A stretch of DNA of 64,000 bases. Origin: Paenibacillus sp. Soil750 (GTDB lineage: Bacteria; Bacillota; Bacilli; Paenibacillales; NBRC-103111). The position numbers and the translations under genes are program-made. The notes below the pieces were generated by a model, which had not been told where the DNA came from, did no database searches, and saw only the letters and a program-made list of their open reading frames with translations. The stretch covers positions 124,001-188,000 of the forward strand of contig NZ_LMSD01000034.1 in assembly GCF_001428045.1 (NCBI RefSeq), written 5' to 3'. The first letter of the stretch is position 1. Each line of letters opens with the position of its first letter. Positions 43,355 to 52,329 of the stretch are shown one piece after another.

Positions 43355-44470
43355 TTATTTCGCTCCGCCTTCGGCAAGGATGGTTTCCCAAATAGCGCCT
43401 TTACCGTAAAGATCTTTGTTCACTTTGTCCCAACCACCTAGGTATTCGATATTGAATAGGCCTGGAGGCGTTGTGTAGTTTTTCTCATATTGCTTAGCGA
43501 CTTCTGGAAGAACAGAACGGAAGCCTTTGTCAGCGAATACTTTCTGAGCATCAACAGAGAACAAATAGTCATAGAACGCTTGAACAGCTGCACGATTACC
43601 ATGCTTATCGACATATTTATCAATAATAGCAACTGGATTTTCAATGGAAGTCGTGTATTGTGGAATAACTTCAACATATTTCTTGCCAGTTTGAATACGA
43701 GCGACAAGTTCATTCTCATACGTAATAATCGCATCGCCTACACCTTTATCGAAGGTCGCTAGGGAATCGGCGCCGCTCTTATCGAGGACTTTAATGTTTT
43801 TGTATATTTTAGCTACAAGATCTTTGGCTACAGCAGGGTCTTGCTTACCAGCAGCTTCGGAAATTTTGAGTCCAGCACCGTAGACAGCATTGATATCCCA
43901 TTTAGCACCACCAGAAGTGCTTGGGTTCGGAATGAGGACTTCAACGCCTGGCTTTGTCAGATCAGACCAATCCTTAATGCCTTTCGGATTCCCTTCACGC
44001 ACACCAATAGCGGCGATAGAAGTTGTTACGAAACCTTTTTGTGGCGTTTTTTTCCAGTCATGTGTAATTAGACCTTTTTCAACGATTTTTTGAATATCGC
44101 CTTCAAGTGAGAGAGGAGCGATGTCCGCTTCGAATCCTTGAATGATAGCTGTAGCTTGGGAACCGGAGGCAACATAGGATTCTTGGAATTCAACCGTTGT
44201 ACCTGTCTTCTTCTTATATTCTTCTTTGAATTTAGGCAGGATCACATCAAAGGAATCTTTCAAAATGGAGTAAGCACCGACCGTAATCGTTACTTTTCCG
44301 CCGTCAGCTTTCGGTGTTGTACTAGCCGCAGTTGTTGCAGCTGTCGTTGCAGCAGCAGATGGAGCACTTGTGCTAGCAGTCTTCGTTGAGCCGGATCCGC
44401 AAGCTGTAAGAGCAATACTTGCTGTGAATAAAGCTGCTGTAACTAGGCCAAGCGTTTTGAAATTTTTCAT
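43355..44470 (-). CDS. Sulfate-binding lipoprotein of the sulfate ABC transporter
   Basis: A 371-residue solute-binding protein. The signal ends at L-T-A-C (Cys about 22), followed by a long Ser/Ala/Thr linker (about 25-52). The mature domain has V-A-S-G-S-Q-A-T-A-I-I-Q-G-F-E-A-D, P-N-P-S-T-S-G-G-A-K-W and a late Y-L-F-S-x-D-A-Q-K features of Sbp/CysP proteins. It delivers sulfate or thiosulfate to CysTWA. The ATG at 44468-44470 follows GAAGGGGAG. It is the last gene of the operon, unlike many operons where it is first. Confidence 0.9.
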   Translation of the reverse strand: MKNFKTLGLVTAALFTASIALTACGSGSTKTASTSAPSAAATTAATTAASTTPKADGGKVTITVGAYSILKDSFDVILPKFKEEYKKKTGTTVEFQESYVASGSQATAIIQGFEADIAPLSLEGDIQKIVEKGLITHDWKKTPQKGFVTTSIAAIGVREGNPKGIKDWSDLTKPGVEVLIPNPSTSGGAKWDINAVYGAGLKISEAAGKQDPAVAKDLVAKIYKNIKVLDKSGADSLATFDKGVGDAIITYENELVARIQTGKKYVEVIPQYTTSIENPVAIIDKYVDKHGNRAAVQAFYDYLFSVDAQKVFADKGFRSVLPEVAKQYEKNYTTPPGLFNIEYLGGWDKVNKDLYGKGAIWETILAEGGAK

Positions 44471-44513
44471 GGTTAACAACTCCCCTTCTTTTCTAAAGCT
44501 TATTTGGTATTGG

Positions 44514-45599
44514 TTATATGAAGACAGGCTGTGGATCTTGTTTGGCCTGATTATCAATCCAGGTTGTACCTGTTTGGGTAAATACGGAAATCTGGTGGAT
44601 AAGAATATTAACTTCATCGCCAACTTGATAAATGCGTTCTTTCACGGGCTGATAGGCGAAAAACTTGATATGACCTGTATCCACTTCTAGATACCAGGAA
44701 TCCCCGCGGAAGTGAACATGCGTTACTTTGCCTTTTTCACCAGCTGTAGCCAGGTGACTTACATTGTGTGGACGAACCTCGATGTTCTCAGGACGTATAA
44801 GTACATTCACATGTGGAAGCCATTTGCCATCTTGTTGAAGATCTGCAAGTGTAGGGAATCCAACAAGTGGTGAATAGGAGGGAAGGACATTGGATTCACC
44901 AATGAAAGAAGCTGCGAACGATGAGGCAGGCTTCGTATAAATTTCCCATGGGCTTCCTTGTTGTTCGATTTTACCGCCTTGGACCAAGATGATTTCATCG
45001 GCAACCTCAATCGCCTCATCTTGATCATGCGTTACGAAAAGGGTCGTTACTTTGAACTCGTTGATTAAATTTCGCAGCCAGACGCGAAGCTCTTTACGAA
45101 TTTTGGCATCGATCGCGGCGAAAGGTTCGTCGAGTAGAAGCAGCCGTGGTTCAGGAGCTAGCGCTCTAGCGAAAGCTACCCGCTGGCGTTGTCCACCAGA
45201 CAGTTGGTGCGGATATTTTCGCTCATGGCCTGCGAGTCCCATTAAGTTGACCAGATAGGTTACGCGATCATAAATCTCAGCTTTCGATTTTTTGAGCACC
45301 TTCAGCCCATATGCGACGTTGTCAAACACCGTCATATGTTTAAATAGCGCATAACTTTGAAAAACGAAGCCTATGCCTCTTTCTTGAACAGGAAGGTGAG
45401 TGGCTAGCTTGCCATCGAAATAAATATCACCGCTAGTCGGGCTTTCGAGTCCGGAGAGCATCCGAAGGATGGAGGTTTTACCACCGCCGCTCGGTCCAAT
45501 CAAACCGACAAGATTCCCTTCTTTTATTTTGAAATTAACATCTTTGATCGCATGAAAGTCGCCGAAATGTTTATTCAGGTTGGTTACTTCAATGTGCAT
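44514..45599 (-). CDS. cysA: Sulfate/thiosulfate ABC transporter ATPase CysA
   Basis: A 361-residue ATPase. Walker A G-P-S-G-G-G-K-T-S (about 37-45), signature L-S-G-G-Q-R-Q-R (about 136), Walker B L-L-L-L-D-E-P-F-A-A-I-D, H-loop T-H-D-Q-D-E-A, and a TOBE-type C-terminal domain with R-P-E-N-I-E-V. The start follows GGAGGAGG and overlaps the cysW end by 11 bases. It powers the CysT/CysW channel. Confidence 0.93.
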   Translation of the reverse strand: MHIEVTNLNKHFGDFHAIKDVNFKIKEGNLVGLIGPSGGGKTSILRMLSGLESPTSGDIYFDGKLATHLPVQERGIGFVFQSYALFKHMTVFDNVAYGLKVLKKSKAEIYDRVTYLVNLMGLAGHERKYPHQLSGGQRQRVAFARALAPEPRLLLLDEPFAAIDAKIRKELRVWLRNLINEFKVTTLFVTHDQDEAIEVADEIILVQGGKIEQQGSPWEIYTKPASSFAASFIGESNVLPSYSPLVGFPTLADLQQDGKWLPHVNVLIRPENIEVRPHNVSHLATAGEKGKVTHVHFRGDSWYLEVDTGHIKFFAYQPVKERIYQVGDEVNILIHQISVFTQTGTTWIDNQAKQDPQPVFI

Positions 45600-46419
45600 G
45601 TGGGGATCCTCCTCCATGGTTTCTTGTTGCTTCGCTTCTTCGTTTCAACCACTCTAGCGATAATAAAATCGTAATGGAGATGAGACCTAATACGAAGGCC
45701 ACGCTATTGGCTGCTACGAGCTGGAATTGTTCAGCGTCTTGATAGACGAGTGTCGTTGCAGTTTGTGTTTGATTAATGATGTTCCCTGAGACAACTAGAA
45801 TGGAGCCGAATTCACCAAGTGATCGAGCTATCGTTAAAATCAGGCCATACACGACGCCCCAACGAATACTCGGCCACGTTACTTGGAAGAATGTACGTAT
45901 GGGTCCAGCACCTAAGGTTGCTGAAGCTTCTTCGGATTGTGTCCCAATCTCTTCTAATAAGGGAACAACTTCACGAACCATTAGGGGGAAGGTAATAAAC
46001 ATGGTTGCAATAACCATCCCGGGAATCGCATAAACGATTTTCATATTATGATCTTCGAGGAATGTACCTAGTGCCGTGTTGGGTCCGAAAATCAAGATCA
46101 CCATTAAACCTACAATGACAGGTGATACCGCAAAAGGTAGGTCGATTAGAGCATTAATGATCGGTTTCAACCAACGTGAAATCCATGAACCTCTAACAAT
46201 TTCTAAGGAAATATAAATTCCAATAATGGCATTGAGCACGGTAACGATGCTTACGATAATGAATGAAATCTTCAATGCGTGCAGAGCTTCTGGACGAACA
46301 AGTGCATCAAAGAATGCACCAGGGCCATCTTCAAATGCGCCAAAGGTAATCCCTAAGAATGGCAATATGATTAGTAGGAATATGACCAAAAAAGAAATGC
46401 CGATCAGTAACTTTCTCAT
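45589..46419 (-). CDS. cysW: Sulfate ABC transporter permease CysW
   Basis: A 276-residue permease with six hydrophobic helices and the EAA-type loop G-T-Q-S-E-E-A-S-A-T-L-G-A-G-P-I-R-T-F. L-P-F-A-V-S-P-V-I-V-G and S-L-G-E-F-G-S-I-L-V are CysW-like. The ATG overlaps the cysT stop (ATGA); AAAGGGG precedes it. It pairs with CysT to form the sulfate channel. Confidence 0.9.
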   Translation of the reverse strand: MRKLLIGISFLVIFLLIILPFLGITFGAFEDGPGAFFDALVRPEALHALKISFIIVSIVTVLNAIIGIYISLEIVRGSWISRWLKPIINALIDLPFAVSPVIVGLMVILIFGPNTALGTFLEDHNMKIVYAIPGMVIATMFITFPLMVREVVPLLEEIGTQSEEASATLGAGPIRTFFQVTWPSIRWGVVYGLILTIARSLGEFGSILVVSGNIINQTQTATTLVYQDAEQFQLVAANSVAFVLGLISITILLSLEWLKRRSEATRNHGGGSPHAH

Positions 46420-47222
46420 GCTAGCCGCCCCTTTCCGCGAGTCCACAAGTGGATTCCCCATAAAATCAGGACGGAGAGTGTCAGGAGCACAAGTGAGATA
46501 GCAGCTGCACCTTCAGGATTGTAGTTCTGTGTTTCACCATATATATAGACGGAGGCGACCATCGTTTTACCGGGTAAGTTACCGGAGATCAAGGAGATGG
46601 CACCAAACTCTGCAAGTGATCGGGAGAAAGCGAGCATACTACCAGCAATCGTGCCAGGTAACAGTGCTGGCAATACGATACGGTAAAACGTATAGAATCT
46701 GTTTGCACCAAGAGTGAAACTCGCTTGTTCTTCTGCTGGATCAATTTGCTCCAATAGTGGTTGAACCGTACGTACTACGAATGGGAAAGTGACAAAGACT
46801 AGACCAATAACAATTGCTGTTTGATTGTAAAGCAGTTTGATTCCTACCGAGTCTAGCCAAGCTCCTAGTGGACTTTGTGGTCCTAGTAGGGTGAGGAACA
46901 TTAAGCCTGCAACGGAAGTGGGAAGTGAAAATGGAAGATCGACCATGCTGTTCAGAATGCTCTGTCCTCGGAATTGATATCGGACTAGCACATAAGCGAT
47001 TATCGTTCCTACCACTGCTTGAATGACCGTTGCAACAATACTTAACTTAACTGTTAATACAATTGATTTCCATGCTAAAGGTCCTGTGACTTCTTTCCAA
47101 AAAGGTTCCCAGCCTAATGAAAATCCTTTGACGTAGATGGTGGCAATGGGGATAAGAAGAAGCACAATTAAGTAGCCTATAAGCACGGATCGAACCGTCG
47201 CTTTAAAAACCTTGTTACGCAT
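46416..47222 (-). CDS. cysT: Sulfate ABC transporter permease CysT
   Basis: A 268-residue permease, first gene of the operon, with six helices and the EAA-type loop D-P-A-E-E-Q-A-S-F-T-L-G-A-N-R-F. D-L-P-F-S-L-P-T-S-V-A-G and L-A-E-F-G-A-I-S-L-I-S-G-N are CysT hallmarks. Start at ATG 47220-47222 after AGGTGG. Control is likely through the promoter and inverted repeat in the leader at 47250-47306. Confidence 0.91.
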   Translation of the reverse strand: MRNKVFKATVRSVLIGYLIVLLLIPIATIYVKGFSLGWEPFWKEVTGPLAWKSIVLTVKLSIVATVIQAVVGTIIAYVLVRYQFRGQSILNSMVDLPFSLPTSVAGLMFLTLLGPQSPLGAWLDSVGIKLLYNQTAIVIGLVFVTFPFVVRTVQPLLEQIDPAEEQASFTLGANRFYTFYRIVLPALLPGTIAGSMLAFSRSLAEFGAISLISGNLPGKTMVASVYIYGETQNYNPEGAAAISLVLLTLSVLILWGIHLWTRGKGRLA

Positions 47223-47249
47223 GGAGCACCACCTATTCTCATAAAGCAT

Positions 47250-47264
47250 ACCAACTTACTTGGT
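47250..47264 (-). promoter_or_regulatory. Inverted repeat in the cys operon leader
   Basis: ACCAA-N5-TTGGT just downstream of the predicted transcription start of cysT. A simple operator for a sulfur regulator is plausible, but no specific regulator motif is matched. Confidence 0.35.
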
Positions 47265-47276
47265 TTTATTAAAATG

Positions 47277-47306
47277 ACTATAACAGCGCCAGGATTATTC
47301 TGTCAA
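47277..47306 (-). promoter_or_regulatory. SigA promoter of the cysTWA-sbp operon
   Basis: On the reverse strand, TTGACA (47301-47306), 18 bases, TATAGT (47277-47282). It reads into cysT. With the promoter at 47455 it accounts for the 327-base intergenic region, which holds no other gene. Confidence 0.65.
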
Positions 47307-47454
47307 TAAGTAATTTTGGGGTAAATACGTGATGTTAAGTATTTATTTTTTCCTATAATAGTAGAAATGCATTTTTAAAATAGGAACATACATTGAAAGA
47401 AAAATCTTTAACAATTTTTATGAAAAATGTTTGGATAATTAAGTAAAACACTCA

Positions 47455-47483
47455 TTGACACCAGTACCATCACATGCTAAGAT
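47455..47483 (+). promoter_or_regulatory. SigA promoter for the hydrolase-yezD unit
   Basis: Perfect TTGACA (47455-47460), 17 bases, TAAGAT (47478-47483), 67 bases before the ATG at 47550. Confidence 0.65.
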
Positions 47484-47549
47484 TGGTTTACATTTTAATT
47501 CCGAGTAAAAAGATAAGATTAATATGAGTAATGAAAGGGAGTTACCAGC

Positions 47550-48380
47550 ATGGAGCATGCCATCACGATTCAAAGCGACGATGTCGAATTAGCCGCAACA
47601 TTACATTACCCTACACAACAAACCACAGCGGTTCAAGCCGATTGTCAGCGTTGGCCCTTGATCATCATTTGTCACGGATTTATCGGGAGTCGAATCGGTG
47701 TTGACCGGCTTTTTGTAAAGGCAGCTCGTTCTTTTAGCGCACAAGGTTATTTTGTACTTCGTTTTGATTATGGTGGCTGTGGCGAGAGTACAGGGGATTA
47801 CGGCGCAGGTGGACTAGATGTACTTATTGAACAGACCCGACGAGTGATTGATTATGGTGTTTCCATTGATTGTGTGGATCTGAGTAGAGTTATTCTCCTT
47901 GGACATAGCTTAGGCGGTGCCGCTGCAGTCTTAACAGCAGCGAAGGATCATCGCGTGAAAACCCTTGTCCTTTGGTCGGCTGTTGCCCATCCACACAACG
48001 ATATTATGCGAATCGTCGGCAAAAACGAATACGAGAAACTCCCACTAGGTGGTTCGATCGATCATCATGGTTATAAACTAACAAGTCGATTCTTCGAATC
48101 TTTGTCGCAGCATCAACCGTTTGAACAATTACGTAAATTTACTGGCGATGTATTTGTTCTTCATGGAACAGCAGATGAAACCATTCCTGTCGATTATGCA
48201 CCGTTATATCAGAAGATGTTCTGGCTGCGCAAAGAAGGTCAATGTGACCTGGAGCTCGTGTATCAAGCAAATCATACGTACTCGACGACACCATCAACGA
48301 CTGAATTGCTGGAGAAAACGGGAGATTGGCTAAACTATACGTATAAACGCAACAAAGAGTGGAATGATTGGACAATTTAA
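47550..48380 (+). CDS. Alpha/beta hydrolase (esterase-like)
   Basis: A 276-residue hydrolase with oxyanion-hole region I-I-C-H-G-F (about 40), R-F-D-Y-G-G-C-G-E-S (about 71), nucleophile elbow G-H-S-L-G-G (Ser about 119), acid in H-G-T-A-D-E-T-I-P (about 210) and His in Q-A-N-H-T-Y (about 241). The triad is complete. Resembles serine aminopeptidase/feruloyl-esterase-like S9-type hydrolases. Substrate unknown. AAAGGGAG precedes the ATG; yezD follows 19 bases after its stop. Confidence 0.82.
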   Translation: MEHAITIQSDDVELAATLHYPTQQTTAVQADCQRWPLIIICHGFIGSRIGVDRLFVKAARSFSAQGYFVLRFDYGGCGESTGDYGAGGLDVLIEQTRRVIDYGVSIDCVDLSRVILLGHSLGGAAAVLTAAKDHRVKTLVLWSAVAHPHNDIMRIVGKNEYEKLPLGGSIDHHGYKLTSRFFESLSQHQPFEQLRKFTGDVFVLHGTADETIPVDYAPLYQKMFWLRKEGQCDLELVYQANHTYSTTPSTTELLEKTGDWLNYTYKRNKEWNDWTI

Positions 48381-48399
48381 ATGACATGGAGGCATGACG

Positions 48400-48618
48400 A
48401 TGGCGAAACCACTGGAATTAGACGAAATTTGGGTTGAGCGAATTAAGCAAATTTTAGATGGACTAGAATATGGTTCTGTACAAATTGTGGTTCATGATGG
48501 CAAGATTACACAGATTGATAAAACAGAAAGAAAAAGATTTGAGACCGCGGCTGCGCCACAAGCGCAAGCCACTTTACAAGCGGTGAAATCGACGAACAAA
48601 CAAAAGAGTAAAGTTTAG
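48400..48618 (+). CDS. YezD/DUF2292-family small protein
   Basis: A 72-residue protein matching YezD: L-D-G-L-E-Y-G-S-V-Q-I-V-V-H-D-G-K-I-T-Q-I-D-K-T-E-K-type core, here ending in an Ala/Gln/Lys-rich tail. DUF2292 proteins often sit by sulfate or cysteine genes, which fits the divergent cys operon. GGAGG lies 7 bases before the ATG at 48400. A terminator follows. Confidence 0.83.
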   Translation: MAKPLELDEIWVERIKQILDGLEYGSVQIVVHDGKITQIDKTERKRFETAAAPQAQATLQAVKSTNKQKSKV

Positions 48619-48646
48619 ATTCATCATTGGACTTATCATTTATCAT

Positions 48647-48680
48647 CAGCCCCCATGCCTTGTGGAATGGGGGCTGTTTT
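48647..48680 (+). terminator. Terminator
   Basis: A 10-bp stem (48647-48656 with 48667-48676), followed by T4. Ends the hydrolase-yezD unit. Confidence 0.8.
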
Positions 48681-48739
48681 CATTCGTCAGAAGACGTATA
48701 CTAATGAGGAGTAGAAGCGAGATTTGGAAGGAGAATCTT

Positions 48740-49690
48740 ATGCGTAAAGGTCACTTTATTTGGGAAGATACGCAGGGAATCAAACACTATGTGTACGAGT
48801 GGCTGCCTTCGGAAGACGTGGGATTCAAGGGGATTGTGCAGATTGCACACGGGATGGCAGAAACAGCAGCCAGATATGAGCGATTAGCTGATGTTCTGAC
48901 TAAGAACGGATACGCCGTCTATGCAAATGATCACTTGGGACATGGCCGAACAGCGGGTTCTCTGGAAGCCGTGGGTAAGTTTGGCAAGGATGGCTTTCAT
49001 GCCATGGCTGATGCAATGGGACAAATTACTTCACAAATTCGTACGCGTTATGCAGAGTCCAATCTACCCTTATTTATGTTAGGGCATAGTATGGGTTCAT
49101 TTTTAACGCAGTATTACATGGGATCTTATTTGAAGCGATACCCGACTCATGTTCAAGGGATTCTATTGTCCGGTTCGAATGGAAAAGAAGGCCCAGTCCT
49201 ACAAGTTGGAATTGGGATAGCGACGCTGGAAGCAGCAATTCGAGGAGATCATTTTAGGAGTGTCCTGTTGACCGCACTCTCTTTCGGATCGTTTAATACG
49301 AAGTTCAAGCCGAATCGTACGGCGTTTGATTGGTTGAGTCGGGATGAACGTGAGGTTGATGCATATATCAATGATCCTTACTGCGGTGGGATTTTCACAT
49401 CGGGATACTTCAGGGATTTCTTCAAAGGATTAATGGAAATACATACCCCCCAGCATTTGGCTCGTATTCGCAAGGAGATTCCAATTTATATTTTCTCAGG
49501 TGAGGATGATCCAGTTGGCGGGCAAGGAAAGGGCGTACGCAGTTTAATTAAGACCTATGAGAAGCTGGGGATACAAGATATCAGCTATAAGCTATATCCA
49601 GGTGGCAGGCACGAAATGTTGAATGAAATTAATCGCGATGAGGTAATGAGGGATATTGTTGCAAGGTTAGATAGTTGGATCGCGAAGTGA
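48740..49690 (+). CDS. Alpha/beta hydrolase, monoacylglycerol lipase-like
   Basis: A 316-residue serine hydrolase. I-A-H-G-M-A-E (about 36) oxyanion region, N-D-H-L-G-H-G-R-T (about 68), nucleophile G-H-S-M-G-S (Ser about 116), acid in F-S-G-E-D-D-P-V-G (about 259) and H-E-M in P-G-G-R-H-E-M-L-N-E (about 292). This pattern is that of monoglyceride lipases / lysophospholipases. AAGGAG at 48728 fixes the ATG at 48740. No signal peptide, so cytosolic. Confidence 0.85.
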   Translation: MRKGHFIWEDTQGIKHYVYEWLPSEDVGFKGIVQIAHGMAETAARYERLADVLTKNGYAVYANDHLGHGRTAGSLEAVGKFGKDGFHAMADAMGQITSQIRTRYAESNLPLFMLGHSMGSFLTQYYMGSYLKRYPTHVQGILLSGSNGKEGPVLQVGIGIATLEAAIRGDHFRSVLLTALSFGSFNTKFKPNRTAFDWLSRDEREVDAYINDPYCGGIFTSGYFRDFFKGLMEIHTPQHLARIRKEIPIYIFSGEDDPVGGQGKGVRSLIKTYEKLGIQDISYKLYPGGRHEMLNEINRDEVMRDIVARLDSWIAK

Positions 49691-49693
49691 AAT

Positions 49694-49739
49694 AAGCTGT
49701 TCCTTATCGGCCTGATGGCTTATGGGGAACAGCTTTTTT
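49694..49739 (+). terminator. Terminator
   Basis: AAGCTGTTCC (49694-49703) pairs with GGAACAGCTT (49726-49735), followed by T6. Confidence 0.85.
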
Positions 49740-49779
49740 GGTGATGGTTGGAAATGTCACATTGTGAGTTCGCTAGTTG

Positions 49780-50205
49780 TTACTTCGCGTTCCGTTCGAG
49801 TTGCGCACGAATGCCTTCACGATCGATTTGAATCCAGTATTCTACGATTTTTGCATCCTTCACACGATAAACAGCGCTAGCGATTTCGACAATCGGTTTC
49901 CCGGTAGGTGGGAAGCCATCAACTTCTCCAATATGTGTACCCGTTTGTTTCCAGCGAACATAGACACGATCATCCTGGGCGAGGAGCTCCTGAACTTCTA
50001 ATTGAAAAGTGCCATAAGCGTCAAGCATTTCGCGAACATGATCAGCGTAATTCGTCGGCGTCCGATGTACTGTTGTTTCATTTTCAGCTGTCATTTGATG
50101 AGCTAGAACCTGTTCGGCCATGTAATCATGGGCTGCATCGGGCTGCTTGCCAGAACGGACTAGTTGAAAAAAACGTTGAACGACGTCTCTTGGTGATAAT
50201 GACAT
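49780..50205 (-). CDS. SnoaL-like (ester cyclase-type) protein
   Basis: A 141-residue protein of the NTF2/SnoaL fold: N-terminal V-V-Q-R-F-F-Q-L-V, mid L-A-Q-D-D-R-V-Y-V-R-W-K-Q-T-G-T-H-x-G, then P-P-T-G-K-P-I-V-E-I and I-V-E-Y-W-I-Q-I-D. These proteins act as cyclases, isomerases or unknown binders. AGGAG precedes the start. Standalone. Confidence 0.8.
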   Translation of the reverse strand: MSLSPRDVVQRFFQLVRSGKQPDAAHDYMAEQVLAHQMTAENETTVHRTPTNYADHVREMLDAYGTFQLEVQELLAQDDRVYVRWKQTGTHIGEVDGFPPTGKPIVEIASAVYRVKDAKIVEYWIQIDREGIRAQLERNAK

Positions 50206-50359
50206 AGGTATTGCTCCTTAGTTGGAAAAATGAGTGATTGGTAGAAAAGTATAGGGGATTGCAGGTAGAAGTGCAAGCGGCGGATTAGAAGGATGATGAG
50301 GCAGGTAACTTTCAAAGGCAATGTGTTAAACTAATGTAAAATGAAGGAGGCTCCAATGT

Positions 50360-51379
50360 ATGAAGCATCTTACCTCAGACCGAATTAAAATCCCGCTAGG
50401 ATTCTGGGCAGGATTACGTCAATTGGGGATTTCTCCCCACGATATAGCTCGTCAAGCACGTTTGCCGCTCACCATTATGACTGAAACAGGAGTCACCACT
50501 ACCCAATATTTCGCGATATGGCAGGCTTATTCCGATCTCATAGGTGACAATGCCCAAGGAATTATCAAGCTGGTGACCGCCTTTGAAACAGCCAAGTACC
50601 CACCGTCTGTCTTAGCGACTTACCATGCTCGTGACTATCGTGATGCACTAAACCGAATGGTTCGTTATAAGCGAATGTGCCCGCCGGAAAGCTTACATAT
50701 CACCGAGGAGGGTGAGAGCTGTGTAATCGAACTGAATTGGGTGACTTCAGAGCAAACCGGTCCACCTATGCTGGTTGGTATCACACTGGCATACCTGCTG
50801 GAACTCGGACGACGAGGCACAGGCAAGCCTTTAACGGCGAGATTCGTTGAATTTTCACAGCCCATGGGCGATGTACAAGCACTTGAAGCTTACTTTGGCT
50901 GCCGCGTCGGGGTTGCTGCACAAAGTAACCGTTTGACATTGGATCGAAGAGATTTGGAGCACCCCTTTGTTTCGTACAACGAAGAATTGCTAGAGATGCT
51001 CACTCCTGTTCTGGACCAAACCTTGGATGAGCAACAGCGTAGACGATCTGTTACTGAGATGGTCAAATGGATCTTGAAACGCAGCCTTACCGGAGGACGC
51101 CCCGACATTCATGCGGTCGCAAAGGAGTTGGGTATGAGTGAGCGCACATTGCAGCGTCAGCTTACAGATGAGAACACGAGCTTCCAGCAACTGTTGACTC
51201 AAGTTAGACATGAACAGGCAAGGGAGTACTTGGCAGACCCCACGTTCGAAATTAAAGAAGTGGCTTTCTTGATTGGATATGAAGACCAGAACTCATTCTA
51301 CCGTGCCTTCCGCTTGTGGGAAGGCGATACGCCTTCCAATTGGCGTGCGGCCAACGAAACCTTTGCTACAAAGAACTAA
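50360..51379 (+). CDS. AraC-family transcription regulator (OruR/arabinose-binding-type N-terminus)
   Basis: A 339-residue regulator. The N-terminal 200 residues match the arabinose-binding-like domain found in OruR/ArgR-type AraC proteins (start G-F-W-A-G-L-R-Q-L-G-I). The C-terminal double HTH (about 240-335) has V-A-K-E-L-G-M-S-E-R-T-L-Q-R-Q-L and V-A-F-L-I-G-Y-E-D-Q-N-S-F-Y-R-A-F-R-L-W. GAAGGAGG precedes the ATG. It lies next to an SDR gene whose promoter region carries a direct repeat, suggesting it activates that gene. Confidence 0.86.
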   Translation: MKHLTSDRIKIPLGFWAGLRQLGISPHDIARQARLPLTIMTETGVTTTQYFAIWQAYSDLIGDNAQGIIKLVTAFETAKYPPSVLATYHARDYRDALNRMVRYKRMCPPESLHITEEGESCVIELNWVTSEQTGPPMLVGITLAYLLELGRRGTGKPLTARFVEFSQPMGDVQALEAYFGCRVGVAAQSNRLTLDRRDLEHPFVSYNEELLEMLTPVLDQTLDEQQRRRSVTEMVKWILKRSLTGGRPDIHAVAKELGMSERTLQRQLTDENTSFQQLLTQVRHEQAREYLADPTFEIKEVAFLIGYEDQNSFYRAFRLWEGDTPSNWRAANETFATKN

Positions 51380-51397
51380 TTTGTACAGCTTTGATTA

Positions 51398-51467
51398 TTT
51401 GGCGTGTTATGCAAGAACTTTGGCGCCATAGGCTAGTTACGGAACAATTCAAACCAAGTAATATAAT
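51398..51467 (+). promoter_or_regulatory. Putative AraC-type operator and activator-dependent promoter
   Basis: TTTGGCG occurs at 51398-51404 and again at 51419-51425, exactly 21 bases apart (two helical turns). A perfect TATAAT lies at 51462-51467 with no good -35, as expected for an AraC-activated promoter. The SDR gene starts 45 bases later. Confidence 0.4.
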
Positions 51468-51512
51468 CCCTATCCGGGTACAGTATTTTGATATAAAAAG
51501 GAGACAAGCATA

Positions 51513-52307
51513 ATGGATATGGGATTAACCAATAAAACAGCTTTAGTTACAGGATCTACGAAGGGGATAGGTAAAGCTATTGCGATTGAACTTGCCAAAG
51601 AAGGGGTCAATGTCCTCATTAATGGACGGAATTTTGAAGAGGTAGAGCGGATTGTTCAAGAAATGAAGTCGAATTTCCCAGCTACCTCACCTCAAAATGC
51701 GACTGCTGATATTGTGGATCGTATGCAAAGAGAGGCGCTATTTAAAAAATACCCTGACATAGATATTTTAGTGAACAATATGGGGATTTATGAAATGATG
51801 CAATATGAGGACATTGATGATGAAATATGGGAAAAGTACTTCCGTACCAATGTTCTAGCTGCAAATGGATTATCTAAATTTTACTTACCTAACATGCTGA
51901 AAAATGATTTTGGGCGCATTATCTTTATCGCAAGTGAAGAAGCACTGATGCCTTCAGGTCAAATGCCACAGTATTGTATGACGAAATCAATGCTATTATC
52001 ATTGTCCAAAAGCCTATCTAAATTAACTAGAGGGGCAGAAGTTACTGTCAATTCAATCATGCCAGGCCCAACACTCTCTGAAAATGTGCAACAAATCATT
52101 GAAGGTATGTATCCTAGTGAAGATATGACTTTTTCAGAAAAAGAGAAACAATTGATGTCTACAATCTTACCTCAATCTGAAATCCAACGATTTATCAATC
52201 CTATTGAAATCGGAAGACTAGCTGCCTTCCTATGCAGCCCATATGCTTCCGCATTTAAAGGTTCTCCGATTCGTATGGATGGTGGGATGGTACCTACTAT
52301 TTTTTGA
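51513..52307 (+). CDS. SDR-family oxidoreductase
   Basis: A 264-residue short-chain dehydrogenase. Cofactor motif T-G-S-T-K-G-I-G (about 14-21), N-N-M-G (about 89), catalytic Ser in I-A-S-E-E-A (about 146) and Y-C-M-T-K (about 158-162). The C-terminus ends M-D-G-G. Substrate unknown. It is visibly AT-richer than its neighbours and starts after AAAAGGAGA. Probably controlled by the adjacent AraC-type regulator. Confidence 0.86.
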   Translation: MDMGLTNKTALVTGSTKGIGKAIAIELAKEGVNVLINGRNFEEVERIVQEMKSNFPATSPQNATADIVDRMQREALFKKYPDIDILVNNMGIYEMMQYEDIDDEIWEKYFRTNVLAANGLSKFYLPNMLKNDFGRIIFIASEEALMPSGQMPQYCMTKSMLLSLSKSLSKLTRGAEVTVNSIMPGPTLSENVQQIIEGMYPSEDMTFSEKEKQLMSTILPQSEIQRFINPIEIGRLAAFLCSPYASAFKGSPIRMDGGMVPTIF

Positions 52308-52329
52308 TATTTATATAGGAGGCGTGTGC

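Noticed and set aside
47223..47549. SAM (S-box) or other sulfur riboswitch before cysT
   Set aside because: The leader is short (about 50 bases) and shows only a simple inverted repeat.
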